Source: Planctomycetota bacterium | GTDB lineage: Bacteria; Planctomycetota; UBA1135; GCA-002686595 | Assembly: GCA_016872715.1 (NCBI GenBank) | Contig: VGZD01000008.1 | Location: forward strand, 1-58,408 | DNA length: 58,408 nucleotides | Direction: 5' to 3' | Shown: piece after piece, positions 8,593-16,036 of the stretch | How positions within the stretch are numbered: position 1 is the first letter of the stretch | Layout: each line of letters opens with the position of its first letter | Notes under the pieces: generated by a model | The model's input: only the letters and a program-made list of their open reading frames with translations | Database searches by the model: none | Told to the model about the DNA's origin: nothing | Program-made: the position numbers and the translations under genes

Positions 8593-9186
8593 TCAGCGCA
8601 GCGTCTCGACCTGCGGCCGGGTGAAGCTCGTGCAAGCGTCGGCCTTGGTCCACAGGCCGACCTTGCCGGCGGCCGAAAACGTCGCGTCCTCGACGCCGAG
8701 CGAAAGTTCGCCGCAGGTGACGACGATCCGCGGACCGCGCATGCGCACGCAGAGGTCGAGCCAGCCAGCGCCAAGCTCGCCGGAGATCGAGGCGAGCTGC
8801 GTGCGCTTGCTGTGTTCGACCTTGTAGATGCGCAGGTTGCTCTCGAGCGGATTCCAGCGCGTGAGGTAGTAGTTGGCCGCGTCCTGCGCGCGCCACACCA
8901 CGCCGCCGCCCTGATCCTCGACGCCCGAGTTCGCGCGCACTCGCGTGCGGATCGACACGTCGGGTCCGAAGGAGGCGTCGGAGAGCAGCAGATTGTAGGT
9001 GTGGCCCGTGTTGTCGGTGGCGACGGTCTCCGTGCGCCCGTGCTGTGCATCGAGCGTCGTCGTCCACACGGCGGGCGTTCCCGCGGAGTTGGTCTCGGCG
9101 CTGCTCCACGAGCTCGCGGCCGTGGGTGGCGGCGCTTGGCAGGCGACGAGCAGGACGAGGGGCTGGAGCAGCGCGGTGAATTTCAT
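8593..9186 (-). CDS. Lipoprotein with LamG/DUF1080-like jelly-roll domain
   Basis: A 197-residue protein. The N-terminus has a lipobox-like LVLLVAC at residues 10-16, suggesting a lipid-anchored envelope protein. The body (WTTTLDAQHG, GVVWRAQDAANYYLTRW, KVGLWTKADACTSF) resembles the concanavalin-like domain found in DUF1080 and LamG proteins that bind or cleave carbohydrates. No catalytic residues are identified and the function is unknown. Its ATG overlaps the aspartokinase stop (ATGA), so the two are co-translated. Confidence 0.8.
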   Translation of the reverse strand: MKFTALLQPLVLLVACQAPPPTAASSWSSAETNSAGTPAVWTTTLDAQHGRTETVATDNTGHTYNLLLSDASFGPDVSIRTRVRANSGVEDQGGGVVWRAQDAANYYLTRWNPLESNLRIYKVEHSKRTQLASISGELGAGWLDLCVRMRGPRIVVTCGELSLGVEDATFSAAGKVGLWTKADACTSFTRPQVETLR

Positions 9187-10505
9187 CGGGCGGGCTTGGG
9201 CGGTACGACGATCTCGAAGGCTGCGGCGTGCAGCGCGCGTGCTGCTAGCGCGAGCTGGGCCGCGGGTAACAGGTGAACGCGCGTCGCGAGCGGATCGGCG
9301 TTCCAGCGCGCTCGCACGTCGACACCCGCCGCGTGCAAGGCCGCATCGAGCACCACGGACGCGTTGCCCACGGTGGCGACGCTGGCGAGCTCGCGCTCGA
9401 TGCTGACGCGCGCACCCAAGGTCACCAGCTCGCGGGGCAGCTCGTCGTTCGAGGGGGCGACGACGACGAGTTCGCCGTCGGCGCTCGCGATGTGCAGCGG
9501 CTCGAGCCCGAACTTCGCGAGCATGGCTTGGACCTGCGCACGGGTCTCGGTGCTCTCCGGCGCGATGCGCGCGAGCAGCACGCCGCGGCGACAGGCGATG
9601 CCGACAGCCTCCGCGCCGCTGCGCTCGCTCGACACGAGCGTGCCCGCGTCGAGGGGATCGCGCACGCAGAGCACGCGGCCGGGAATGCCCGAGCGAGCGA
9701 GCGGCTGCACGGACTCGGAGTGCAGCACGCCCGCGCCGTGGCGCGTGAGCTCGCCCGCCTCCTCGTACGAAAGCACTCGCAGCGTGCGCGCGTTCGGCAC
9801 GAGCTTGGGATCGGCCGTCATGACGCCGCCGACTTCCTTCCAGAAACACACCTCGCGCGCGCCGATCGCTTCTCCGATCAACGTGGCGGAGAGGTCGGAG
9901 CCGTTGCGGCCGAGCGTCGTGAGGCGGCCGTGCTCGTCCGCCGCGAGGAAGCCGGTGATCACCGGAATGCCGTCGAAACGCGCGAGGGCGGCGCGCACGC
10001 GCTCGGCGCTCTGCGAGAGCACCTTGGCGCGACCGTGATTCGAATCGCTCCGCAATCCCAGATCGTAGGCGTCGATCGGCACCGCACGCAGGCCGCGAGC
10101 GTTCAGGTGCGCGGCGACGATGCGCGCGCTCGCGCGCTCGCCGAACGAGAGCACGTGGTCGCGCTCGTGCGCGGCGAGCACGCCGCGCGAGCGAATCGCG
10201 CCGAGAATCGTCGCGAGTTCCGCGAAGTGGCGGTTGAGCATCTCGGGGTCGAGCTCGAGCTGCGCGAGCAGGCTGCGATGGCGCACGCGCACCGGTCCTA
10301 GCTCGTCGCGACCCTCGGCGGCCGCATGGGCCACGCGATCGAGCGCCGAGGTGACCCCCTCGATGGCGCTGACCACGAGCACGGGACAGTCCGCCACGCG
10401 CGCGTGGAGCAGCTCGCCCACGCGCAAAACGGCGGGGCCATCGGTGAGGGACGCTCCGCCGAACTTGTGGACGGGGCGCGGGGTGGGGCGGGGCAGCAGG
10501 GTCAT
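9183..10505 (-). CDS. Aspartate kinase family protein
   Basis: A 440-residue aspartokinase, which phosphorylates aspartate in the first step to lysine, threonine and methionine. Visible motifs are HKFGGASLTDG (ATP/aspartate site), LSFGERASARIVA, TLGRNGSDLSATL and the regulatory-loop segment KEVGGVMTADPKLVP, with EEAGELTRHGAGVLH further on. The C-terminal 130 residues have ACT-like character but little sequence conservation, so feedback control is uncertain. The usual KxGGTS motif reads FGGASLTD. It diverges from a LeuA-like gene across 66 nt and overlaps the lipoprotein gene downstream. It could be a second, specialised paralogue. Confidence 0.85.
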   Translation of the reverse strand: MTLLPRPTPRPVHKFGGASLTDGPAVLRVGELLHARVADCPVLVVSAIEGVTSALDRVAHAAAEGRDELGPVRVRHRSLLAQLELDPEMLNRHFAELATILGAIRSRGVLAAHERDHVLSFGERASARIVAAHLNARGLRAVPIDAYDLGLRSDSNHGRAKVLSQSAERVRAALARFDGIPVITGFLAADEHGRLTTLGRNGSDLSATLIGEAIGAREVCFWKEVGGVMTADPKLVPNARTLRVLSYEEAGELTRHGAGVLHSESVQPLARSGIPGRVLCVRDPLDAGTLVSSERSGAEAVGIACRRGVLLARIAPESTETRAQVQAMLAKFGLEPLHIASADGELVVVAPSNDELPRELVTLGARVSIERELASVATVGNASVVLDAALHAAGVDVRARWNADPLATRVHLLPAAQLALAARALHAAAFEIVVPPKPAR

Positions 10506-10541
10506 GGAGCGGCTTCGGAACGAGGCGGGACGGCCTATGAT

Positions 10542-10568
10542 AAGGCGCTCCCCTCGAAGGAGCGCCTT
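10542..10568 (+). promoter_or_regulatory. Perfect 10-bp hairpin that buries the ribosome site of the LeuA-like gene
   Basis: AAGGCGCTCC (10542-10551) and GGAGCGCCTT (10559-10568) are exact inverted repeats with a 7-nt loop. The right arm contains AAGGAG (10557-10562), the only ribosome site for the ATG at 10572, so folding would hide it. A TATGAT element just before it (10535-10540) could be the promoter -10 box, which would place the hairpin at the very 5' end of the mRNA. Confidence 0.6.
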
Positions 10569-10571
10569 CCC

Positions 10572-11795
10572 ATGAGCACGATCGACCGCGACGCCCTGAT
10601 CTACGACTGGAACACGACGGGGGAGGCTCCGAGAAAACCGGCCGGAACGATCCAATTCGACGACGAGACCCTGCGCGACGGCTTGCAGAGCCCCTCGGCC
10701 CGCGACCCCGAGCTCGGCGACAAGATCGCCCTCGTGCGGCTGATGGATCGACTCGGCATCCAGACCGCCAACGTCGGCCTGCCCGGCGCGGGCGCGCGCG
10801 CGCGCGAGCACATCACGGCGCTCGTGCGCGAGATGGCCGGCCTGAAGATCAAGGCCAACGTCGCCTGCCGCACCGTGATCACCGACATCGCGCCGGTGGT
10901 CGACGTGGTGCAGGCCACCGGTCAACCGGTCGAAGTGTGCGCGTTCATCGGCTCGTCGCCGATCCGTGTGTACGCGGAGAGCTGGGAGATGAGCACCATG
11001 CTCAAACTCTCCAAGGACGCGGTCGAGTTCGCGGTGAAGCACGGCCTCGACTGCATGTTCGTGACCGAAGACACGACGCGCGCGCATCCCGACGCGGTCA
11101 AGGCGCTCTACACCACGGCGATCGAGGCGGGCGCCAAGCGCGTGTGCGTGTGCGACACCTGCGGCCACGCCACGCCGGACGGCACGGCCAAGCTGATCCG
11201 CTATGTGAAGAGCATCGTCGACGCCACCAATCCGAAGGTCGGCATCGACTGGCACGGCCATCGCGATCGCGGGCTCGGACTGGCGAACGCGCTCGCGGCC
11301 CTCGAAGCGGGCGCCACGCGCGTGCACGCGACGGCGCTCGGCGTCGGCGAGCGCGCGGGCAACGCCGAGATGGACATGCTGCTCGTCAACCTGCGCCTGC
11401 TCGGTTGGATCGACAACGATCTGTCGGTGCTCGGCGACTACGTGCGGCTCGCGCACAAGGCCATCGGCGTGCCGCTGCCGTCGAACTACTCGGTGTTCGG
11501 CTCCGATGCGTTCGAGACCGGCACGGGCGTGCATGCGGCGGCCGTGATCAAGGCCTTCCGCAAGGGCGACACGTGGCTCGCCAATCGCGTGTATTCCGGC
11601 GTTCCCGCCGACATGGTCGGGCTCGAGCAGGTGATCAAGGTCGGGCCGATGTCCGGCAAGTCGAACGTGATCTGGTTCCTCGAGAAGCACGGCGTGCAGC
11701 CGACGGACAAGGCGGTCGACGCGGTGCTCGCGCTCGCCAAGACCACGCCGCGCCTGCTCGAAAAGGACGAGATCCTCGCCGCCGCGCGCGGCTAG
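10572..11795 (+). CDS. LeuA/HMGL-like acyl-CoA condensing enzyme
   Basis: A 407-residue TIM-barrel enzyme of the 2-isopropylmalate synthase / homocitrate synthase / HMG-CoA lyase family. The metal and acid residues are seen in FDDETLRDGLQSPS and DWHGHRDRGLGLAN (HxH), with GVGERAGNAEMDM as the family signature. Like short LeuA-type enzymes it lacks the large C-terminal allosteric domain (LeuA_dimer), so leucine inhibition of the usual kind is unlikely. The reaction probably condenses acetyl-CoA with a 2-oxoacid; which oxoacid is not clear. The ATG has AAGGAG upstream, held in a hairpin. The divergent neighbour is an aspartokinase. Confidence 0.8.
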   Translation: MSTIDRDALIYDWNTTGEAPRKPAGTIQFDDETLRDGLQSPSARDPELGDKIALVRLMDRLGIQTANVGLPGAGARAREHITALVREMAGLKIKANVACRTVITDIAPVVDVVQATGQPVEVCAFIGSSPIRVYAESWEMSTMLKLSKDAVEFAVKHGLDCMFVTEDTTRAHPDAVKALYTTAIEAGAKRVCVCDTCGHATPDGTAKLIRYVKSIVDATNPKVGIDWHGHRDRGLGLANALAALEAGATRVHATALGVGERAGNAEMDMLLVNLRLLGWIDNDLSVLGDYVRLAHKAIGVPLPSNYSVFGSDAFETGTGVHAAAVIKAFRKGDTWLANRVYSGVPADMVGLEQVIKVGPMSGKSNVIWFLEKHGVQPTDKAVDAVLALAKTTPRLLEKDEILAAARG

Positions 11796-11809
11796 GCGAA
11801 CGGCGCGCG

Positions 11810-12160
11810 ATGGAACACGCACCCGACCACGCGGTCGTCGCCCAAGGCGACATGGCGCTCCTGCGCGACGTGCAGGCCTACCTGCGCCAACGCGGCGTCG
11901 AGGCCGAGTTGATCTCGCCGCCGGGTGGCTGCGGGACTGGGTGAGGGACCAAGCTCTGGCTCGCGGTCGCGAGCCAAGACGCGGCGCTCGCGGCGCGGCT
12001 CGTGCACGAGCACTGGGGTTCGGACATCGACCCCGACGCGCTCGCGCGCGCGAGCGGCGCGATCGACCTCGACGCCGACGAGGCGAACTGCCCAGCCTGC
12101 GGAGCGAGCTTCAAGACCACGGCGCGGCGCTGCCCCGACTGCGGCTTGCGCTTCGGCTAG
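11810..12160 (+). CDS. Small zinc-ribbon protein with in-frame TGA, candidate selenoprotein
   Basis: One continuous frame of 117 codons from ATG 11810 to TAG 12160, broken only by TGA at 11942-11944 (codon 45). The upstream half ends PPGGCGTG and the downstream half resumes GTKLWLAVASQDA, with no frame change. GC-rich third positions continue on both sides. The C-terminus is a zinc ribbon with CPAC (94-97) and CPDC (108-111). Reading TGA as selenocysteine gives a C-x3-U pair (Cys41, Sec45) typical of redox proteins. A hairpin immediately after the TGA fits a bacterial SECIS. Alternatives are a nonsense mutation (TGC to TGA) or a sequencing error. No family name is recognised. It follows the LeuA-like gene by 14 nt. 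Confidence 0.65.
11957..11976 (+). promoter_or_regulatory. Candidate bacterial SECIS hairpin
   Basis: TGGCTCGC (11957-11964) pairs perfectly with GCGAGCCA (11969-11976) around a GGTC loop. The stem begins 12 nt, and the loop 20 nt, after the in-frame TGA at 11942-11944. Bacterial SECIS elements are stem-loops just 3' of the UGA with G, often GU, at the start of the apical loop for SelB. This one has that geometry inside coding sequence. Confidence 0.55.
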
Positions 12161-12164
12161 CAGC

Positions 12165-13169
12165 TCAGATGCTGAGCTGCAGCGAGAGCGCCACGAACGG
12201 AGCGGGGTCGGCTTCGGATTCGTTGACCTTGACGCCGGCGGAGTCGAGCGTCGAGAGTTCGCGCCAGACGTTCAGGCCGCCGAAGAGGTCGAGCTTGAAG
12301 CCGCGGTCCGAGCGGTGCGTCACGCCGATGCCGGCGCGGACCTCCTCGTCGCGGAACACGCCGCCGGGGAGCGGGTTGTCGTCGTTCAGGCGGAATTGGC
12401 GCAGTTGGTACTCGGCGCGCGCGAACAGGCTCCAAGCCGGATCGAGCGCGTAGCGCGCCTCGACGCTCGTGCCCTTGGCCTCGAAGGTCAGCGCGTCGCT
12501 CGCGCGCCACTTCAGGCCGAGGAACGGCCAGATCCACGGGTCATCCTCGAGCCGCGAGAGCATGGCGAGGCCGAAGTCGACCTCGAGCCGCTCGCTCGCG
12601 ACGTAGTGCACGCCGCCGACGCCACCGGCGACGAGCGCGTCGGCCGGACTGGCCTCGTCCTCGCCACCGAGCGTGAACTCGAAGCCGCCGAACCAACCCA
12701 TGCCGAGCTGCTCGGGCGTGCGCACCACGCCGGAGAACGAAGCTCGGTAGAGATCGTTGAAGGGCTGGCCGACGCCGGGTACGAGGTTCGGAGCGCCGCT
12801 GAAGTCGTAGAAGTGAGCCTCGGTGGAGAGCGAGAAGGCCGCGAGGCGGGCTTCGTCGAGCTCGGTTCCGAAGATGACTTGCCAGCCGCCGCGTTGGTGG
12901 GCGATGTCCCCGCCGCCTTCGAGACCGGCGGCCCCCACGGCGTCGAGGTAGCCGCGCGCTTCGAGGAAGCTGCTCGGACGGGGCGATTCCGCGGCGCGCT
13001 CGAGCTCGTCCATGTAACTCGCGAGCGACGGAATCGGTCGCGGTGCCGAGCCGGACCACTCCAGAGCCTCCGGCACCGCCGGCAGCGGGCGGAAGGCGTT
13101 CTGTGCCGACGCGGAGCCTGACAGCAGCAGGCTCGAAAGCAGCAGGGTGCGTTTGCGGCGGGAGAACAT
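12165..13169 (-). CDS. Putative outer-membrane beta-barrel protein
   Basis: A 334-residue exported protein with a signal peptide (RKRTLLLSSLLLSGSASAQ). The body is rich in alternating aromatic/polar strands such as GWFGGFEFTLGG, WIWPFLGLKW and FARAEYQLRQFRL, and it ends with a hydrophobic C-terminal strand (FVALSLQLSI), as expected of a barrel in the outer membrane. It resembles the uncharacterised DUF6268-like barrels, but I cannot confirm the family. Function unknown. The ATG at 13169 lies on the reverse strand, convergent with the TGA-containing zinc-ribbon gene, and the two stops are only 4 nt apart. Confidence 0.75.
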   Translation of the reverse strand: MFSRRKRTLLLSSLLLSGSASAQNAFRPLPAVPEALEWSGSAPRPIPSLASYMDELERAAESPRPSSFLEARGYLDAVGAAGLEGGGDIAHQRGGWQVIFGTELDEARLAAFSLSTEAHFYDFSGAPNLVPGVGQPFNDLYRASFSGVVRTPEQLGMGWFGGFEFTLGGEDEASPADALVAGGVGGVHYVASERLEVDFGLAMLSRLEDDPWIWPFLGLKWRASDALTFEAKGTSVEARYALDPAWSLFARAEYQLRQFRLNDDNPLPGGVFRDEEVRAGIGVTHRSDRGFKLDLFGGLNVWRELSTLDSAGVKVNESEADPAPFVALSLQLSI

Positions 13170-13389
13170 TGGAACGCGGTGGTTCGGGGAGAGGGGGGGC
13201 GAACTCGCGCTCGGGGGCGGAAGTGCCCGAGCCATGACTCGCCACCCGAAACCTACCCCGGGAGGGAGCCGCGAGCCGTCCGGCCGCAGAATCGACGCCC
13301 GCAACCACGCGCGGCAGGGAAAACGGTTCCGGCGCGACCTCGGCGGCCACGGTCAGCGGGCTCGGGACGCGTCGGGCAGCTGCGGGCGG

Positions 13390-13617
13390 CTAGCTGTCGT
13401 GCTGCCGACTGGGGAGGATCGAGGGAGCCGGCGGAGTGATAGCCCGCGTGTTGTAGTGCACGCAGGTCGGGCACTTGTGGAAGTGCTCACGCTGGTGCTT
13501 CTGGCAGGCGGAGACGTCGATGTTCGCCGTCATCAGCGCCGCCAGACCGTCGGCCCGAGTCGGGCAGACGCGCTGGTTCGTCGACGGGGTCGCATCGTCC
13601 TGCGGCTGTTCGTCCAT
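13390..13617 (-). CDS. Small Cys/His-rich hypothetical protein
   Basis: A 75-residue protein not assigned to a family. It has four cysteines and three clustered histidines, including ACQKHQREHFHKCPTCVHYN near residues 37-56, which could bind zinc or iron. It has no signal peptide. The neighbouring 220 bp (13170-13389) hold no other gene that I can support. The composition and cysteine pattern look more genuine than the shadow frames around it, but this remains a modest call. Confidence 0.55.
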   Translation of the reverse strand: MDEQPQDDATPSTNQRVCPTRADGLAALMTANIDVSACQKHQREHFHKCPTCVHYNTRAITPPAPSILPSRQHDS

Positions 13618-13665
13618 GCTGCGGGCGCATTGTGCCCCTCTCGGACACGCGGTCGCAAGTTCGCT

Positions 13666-14538
13666 TCAGTTCGAACGGCCGAGCGCGGCTTGAATCCGGC
13701 GCAGGGACTCTTGGGCAGCCCATGCCCCTCGGTGGCTGTCGCGGGACAGCTCAACGGCCGCCATTCCATCGTAAGATGTTTCCAGCAGCGCATTTAGGGC
13801 GTCGGGCAGATTCAGCACGCCCTCTCCGAACAAGCGGTGCTCGTGGCGCCCGTCGGCGATGTCGTCGAGGTGGACGTGGGCCAGACGCGGGCGGAGGGCG
13901 CGAATCTGCTCCCCCACCGGAAGGTCACCCGTGACGAGACAATGACCGACATCCAGAGTCAGTCCGAGGTCGTCGCCGTCCGATCCGAGGCGCTCGCAGA
14001 GCTCGAGATAGCCGCAAGGGCGCTCGAGGAACATGCCGGGCTCGGGCTCGAACGAGACGGTGACGCCGCGCTCGCGACCGTGGTCGAGCACCTCGCGCAC
14101 TCCGTCGCACAGGCGCTGCCACAGCTCGTCGGACGCCGCGGGGCCGCCGCGGCGATCGCCCACCGTGCCGCACGGAGCCGCGCCCGACCAGATCGAGATC
14201 AGGCTCGCGTCGAGGTCGGCGGCGAGGTCGATGCAGCGCTGGAGCAGGCGCACTCGGCGAGCGCGATCGGCGGCGTCGGGCTCGAGCAGGGTGGGCCAGT
14301 GCTTGCGGCGCGGGTCGAGCACGAAACGCGCTCCCGTCTCGACGGCGAGCGCGAGCCCGAGCTCCTCGCTCCAACGCCGAACGTCGTCCACCAGCCGCGG
14401 ACTGGGCTCCAGCGGATCGAGCTGACCGACGTCCGGCGTGATCGCCACGCCCTCGTAGCCGAGGTCGGCGAGCATGCGCAGGGCGTCGAGCAGCCGGTGG
14501 TGGGCCAGACCGTTGGTGTTGTAGGCGAGGCGAAACAC
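13666..14538 (-). CDS. Sugar phosphate isomerase/epimerase-like TIM barrel
   Basis: A 290-residue member of the xylose isomerase-like TIM barrel family (AP endonuclease family 2). Typical beta-strand ends carrying metal ligands are visible: VSFEPEPGMF (Glu), LTLDVGHCLVTGD (Asp, His), AHVHLDDI (His, Asp) and AAVELSRDSH (Glu). These proteins isomerise or epimerise sugars or related polyols in the cytoplasm. The specific substrate is unknown. It follows the SDR gene by 19 nt on the same strand, so the two may act on one pathway. Confidence 0.82.
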   Translation of the reverse strand: MFRLAYNTNGLAHHRLLDALRMLADLGYEGVAITPDVGQLDPLEPSPRLVDDVRRWSEELGLALAVETGARFVLDPRRKHWPTLLEPDAADRARRVRLLQRCIDLAADLDASLISIWSGAAPCGTVGDRRGGPAASDELWQRLCDGVREVLDHGRERGVTVSFEPEPGMFLERPCGYLELCERLGSDGDDLGLTLDVGHCLVTGDLPVGEQIRALRPRLAHVHLDDIADGRHEHRLFGEGVLNLPDALNALLETSYDGMAAVELSRDSHRGAWAAQESLRRIQAALGRSN

Positions 14539-14557
14539 GGTGTGCGCGACCCCAAGT

Positions 14558-15373
14558 CTAGCGGCCGGGCGTGCTCCACCCGCCGCCCATGCGCCGCACG
14601 AGGTAGCGGTCCGAGAGCCGCGGCGAGAGCAGGCCGAGCAGCGAGAGCGCGCGCCACTTCCACGAGAGCCAGCGCTCGGGCTCGGGGTGCGCGTCGAGCG
14701 CGACGATCTCGTCGGCCACGCGTTCCGGCGAGTCCGCGGCGCCGACGTCGGGACCGCGCAGGCGAGCGGGGTTGGGCTGGTTGGCGAAGAAGGCCGTGCG
14801 CGTCAGGCCGACGTCGAGCAGGCACACCGCGATGCCATCGCCCGCCCACTCGATCCGCAGGCCCTCGCCGATCGAATTGAGCGCCGCCTTGCTCGCGGCG
14901 TAGGCCACCTGACCGGGAATGCCGCGCCGCGCCACGATCGAGGACACGAGCACCATCACGGGCCGCTCGCCGACGCGCAAGAGCGGCAGCGACTCGCGCG
15001 CCACGTCGAGCACGGCGGTCACATTCGTGGCGACGAGCGAGCGCAGCAGCGCCGGCTCGTACTCCTCGACGCGCGCAAGGTAGCCGTGCGCGGCATTTTG
15101 GACGACGAGGTCGAGAGCGCCCATGTGCGCGCGCACTTGGTTGAGCGCGGCGGCCACCGAGGTTGCGTCGCGCAGATCGCAGGGAACGCACAGGTGCGCC
15201 TGTGGATCGGCAAGCGACGCGCGCACGCGCTCGAGTTCCGCCTCGCGGCGGGCGAGCAGCGCGACGCGATAGCCCGCGCGAGCAAGCGCGCGCGCCGTGG
15301 CTTCGCCGATTCCCGACGACGCTCCCGTGACCAGCGCGCGACGAGGGGCCGCTCCCTGCTGCCCCGCGCTCAT
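14558..15373 (-). CDS. Short-chain dehydrogenase/reductase
   Basis: A 271-residue classical SDR. The Rossmann motif TGASSGIGEATA is near the N-terminus, NAAHG is the structural motif, and the catalytic Ser and Tyr-x3-Lys are in VSSIV and YAASK. NADP(H) is likely because ARR follows the second strand. A C-terminal extension (SWKWRALSLLGLLSP) has membrane-associating character, as in some lipid-acting SDRs. I chose the ATG at 15373 with GGGGAG 7 nt upstream; an in-frame GTG lies at 15388. The substrate is unknown. Confidence 0.87.
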   Translation of the reverse strand: MSAGQQGAAPRRALVTGASSGIGEATARALARAGYRVALLARREAELERVRASLADPQAHLCVPCDLRDATSVAAALNQVRAHMGALDLVVQNAAHGYLARVEEYEPALLRSLVATNVTAVLDVARESLPLLRVGERPVMVLVSSIVARRGIPGQVAYAASKAALNSIGEGLRIEWAGDGIAVCLLDVGLTRTAFFANQPNPARLRGPDVGAADSPERVADEIVALDAHPEPERWLSWKWRALSLLGLLSPRLSDRYLVRRMGGGWSTPGR

Positions 15374-15407
15374 CGCTGCGCTCCCCACCGATCGAGCTTC
15401 ACGTGCT

Positions 15408-15980
15408 TCAGCGCGCGATCGACTTGTGCAACCAACGCACCTTGTCCATCCAGTCGCTGCGCGTCTTCACGATGCGGCGCACCTCGGGGTTGGCGTCGCC
15501 GTACTTGGTGAAGAGCTCCTCTTCCCACATGGCGGTCATGTCGAAGGCGTCGTTGAGCTTGGTGCGCGCGGCCGCGCCCTTGTGGTTGAGGAGCGCCGTG
15601 TCGCCCGCCGTCTTCGCCGCGACGGCCTCGTCGTAGAGCTTCGCGCCCTCGTTCGCGATCAGGATCGCCTTCTGCCAGTTCGCGTCCTTTTCGAGTCCGT
15701 CCGGCGCGTCGGCGATGAAGGAGCGACCGTTGCCGCTCGAACCCGCCTTCTTCGAGGGCGGCAGTTCCGGCGGCAAGTCGTCGAAGGGCTTGGGCTTTTT
15801 GGACGCCGCGGGCTGCGGTGCTTGCTCGGGCTGCTTGCCGCTCCCTGCGACCACCGCCATCACGCCGCCGCCGAGAATCACGATCACGACGACCAGCGGG
15901 ATCAGCGGGCTCATTCCGCGCTTGGGCGCTGCGCGGCGACCGCGCTCGGGTTCTTCCTGTTTGTGCTGCGGTCGTGCCAT
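15408..15980 (-). CDS. Hypothetical single-pass membrane protein
   Basis: A 190-residue protein without a recognised family. A basic N-terminus (residues 1-22) precedes one strong membrane helix (about 24-46, PLIPLVVVIVILGGGVMAVV). A proline/lysine-rich linker and a soluble C-terminal helical domain of about 110 residues follow. The topology predicts a periplasmic C-terminus. It lies between the RsmB-like gene and the SDR on the same strand, with 56 and 34 nt gaps. No function can be proposed. Confidence 0.7.
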   Translation of the reverse strand: MARPQHKQEEPERGRRAAPKRGMSPLIPLVVVIVILGGGVMAVVAGSGKQPEQAPQPAASKKPKPFDDLPPELPPSKKAGSSGNGRSFIADAPDGLEKDANWQKAILIANEGAKLYDEAVAAKTAGDTALLNHKGAAARTKLNDAFDMTAMWEEELFTKYGDANPEVRRIVKTRSDWMDKVRWLHKSIAR

Positions 15981-16036
15981 GCGTCGAGAGCTCCTCGTCG
16001 AACGGTGCAATGATAGCGAGCGCCGCGCGCGACCGA

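Noticed and set aside
11810-11944. Frameshift as the reason for the early stop in the zinc-ribbon gene
   Set aside because: The downstream half continues in the same frame; no insertion or deletion is needed, so only a single-codon cause (Sec, mutation, read error) fits.
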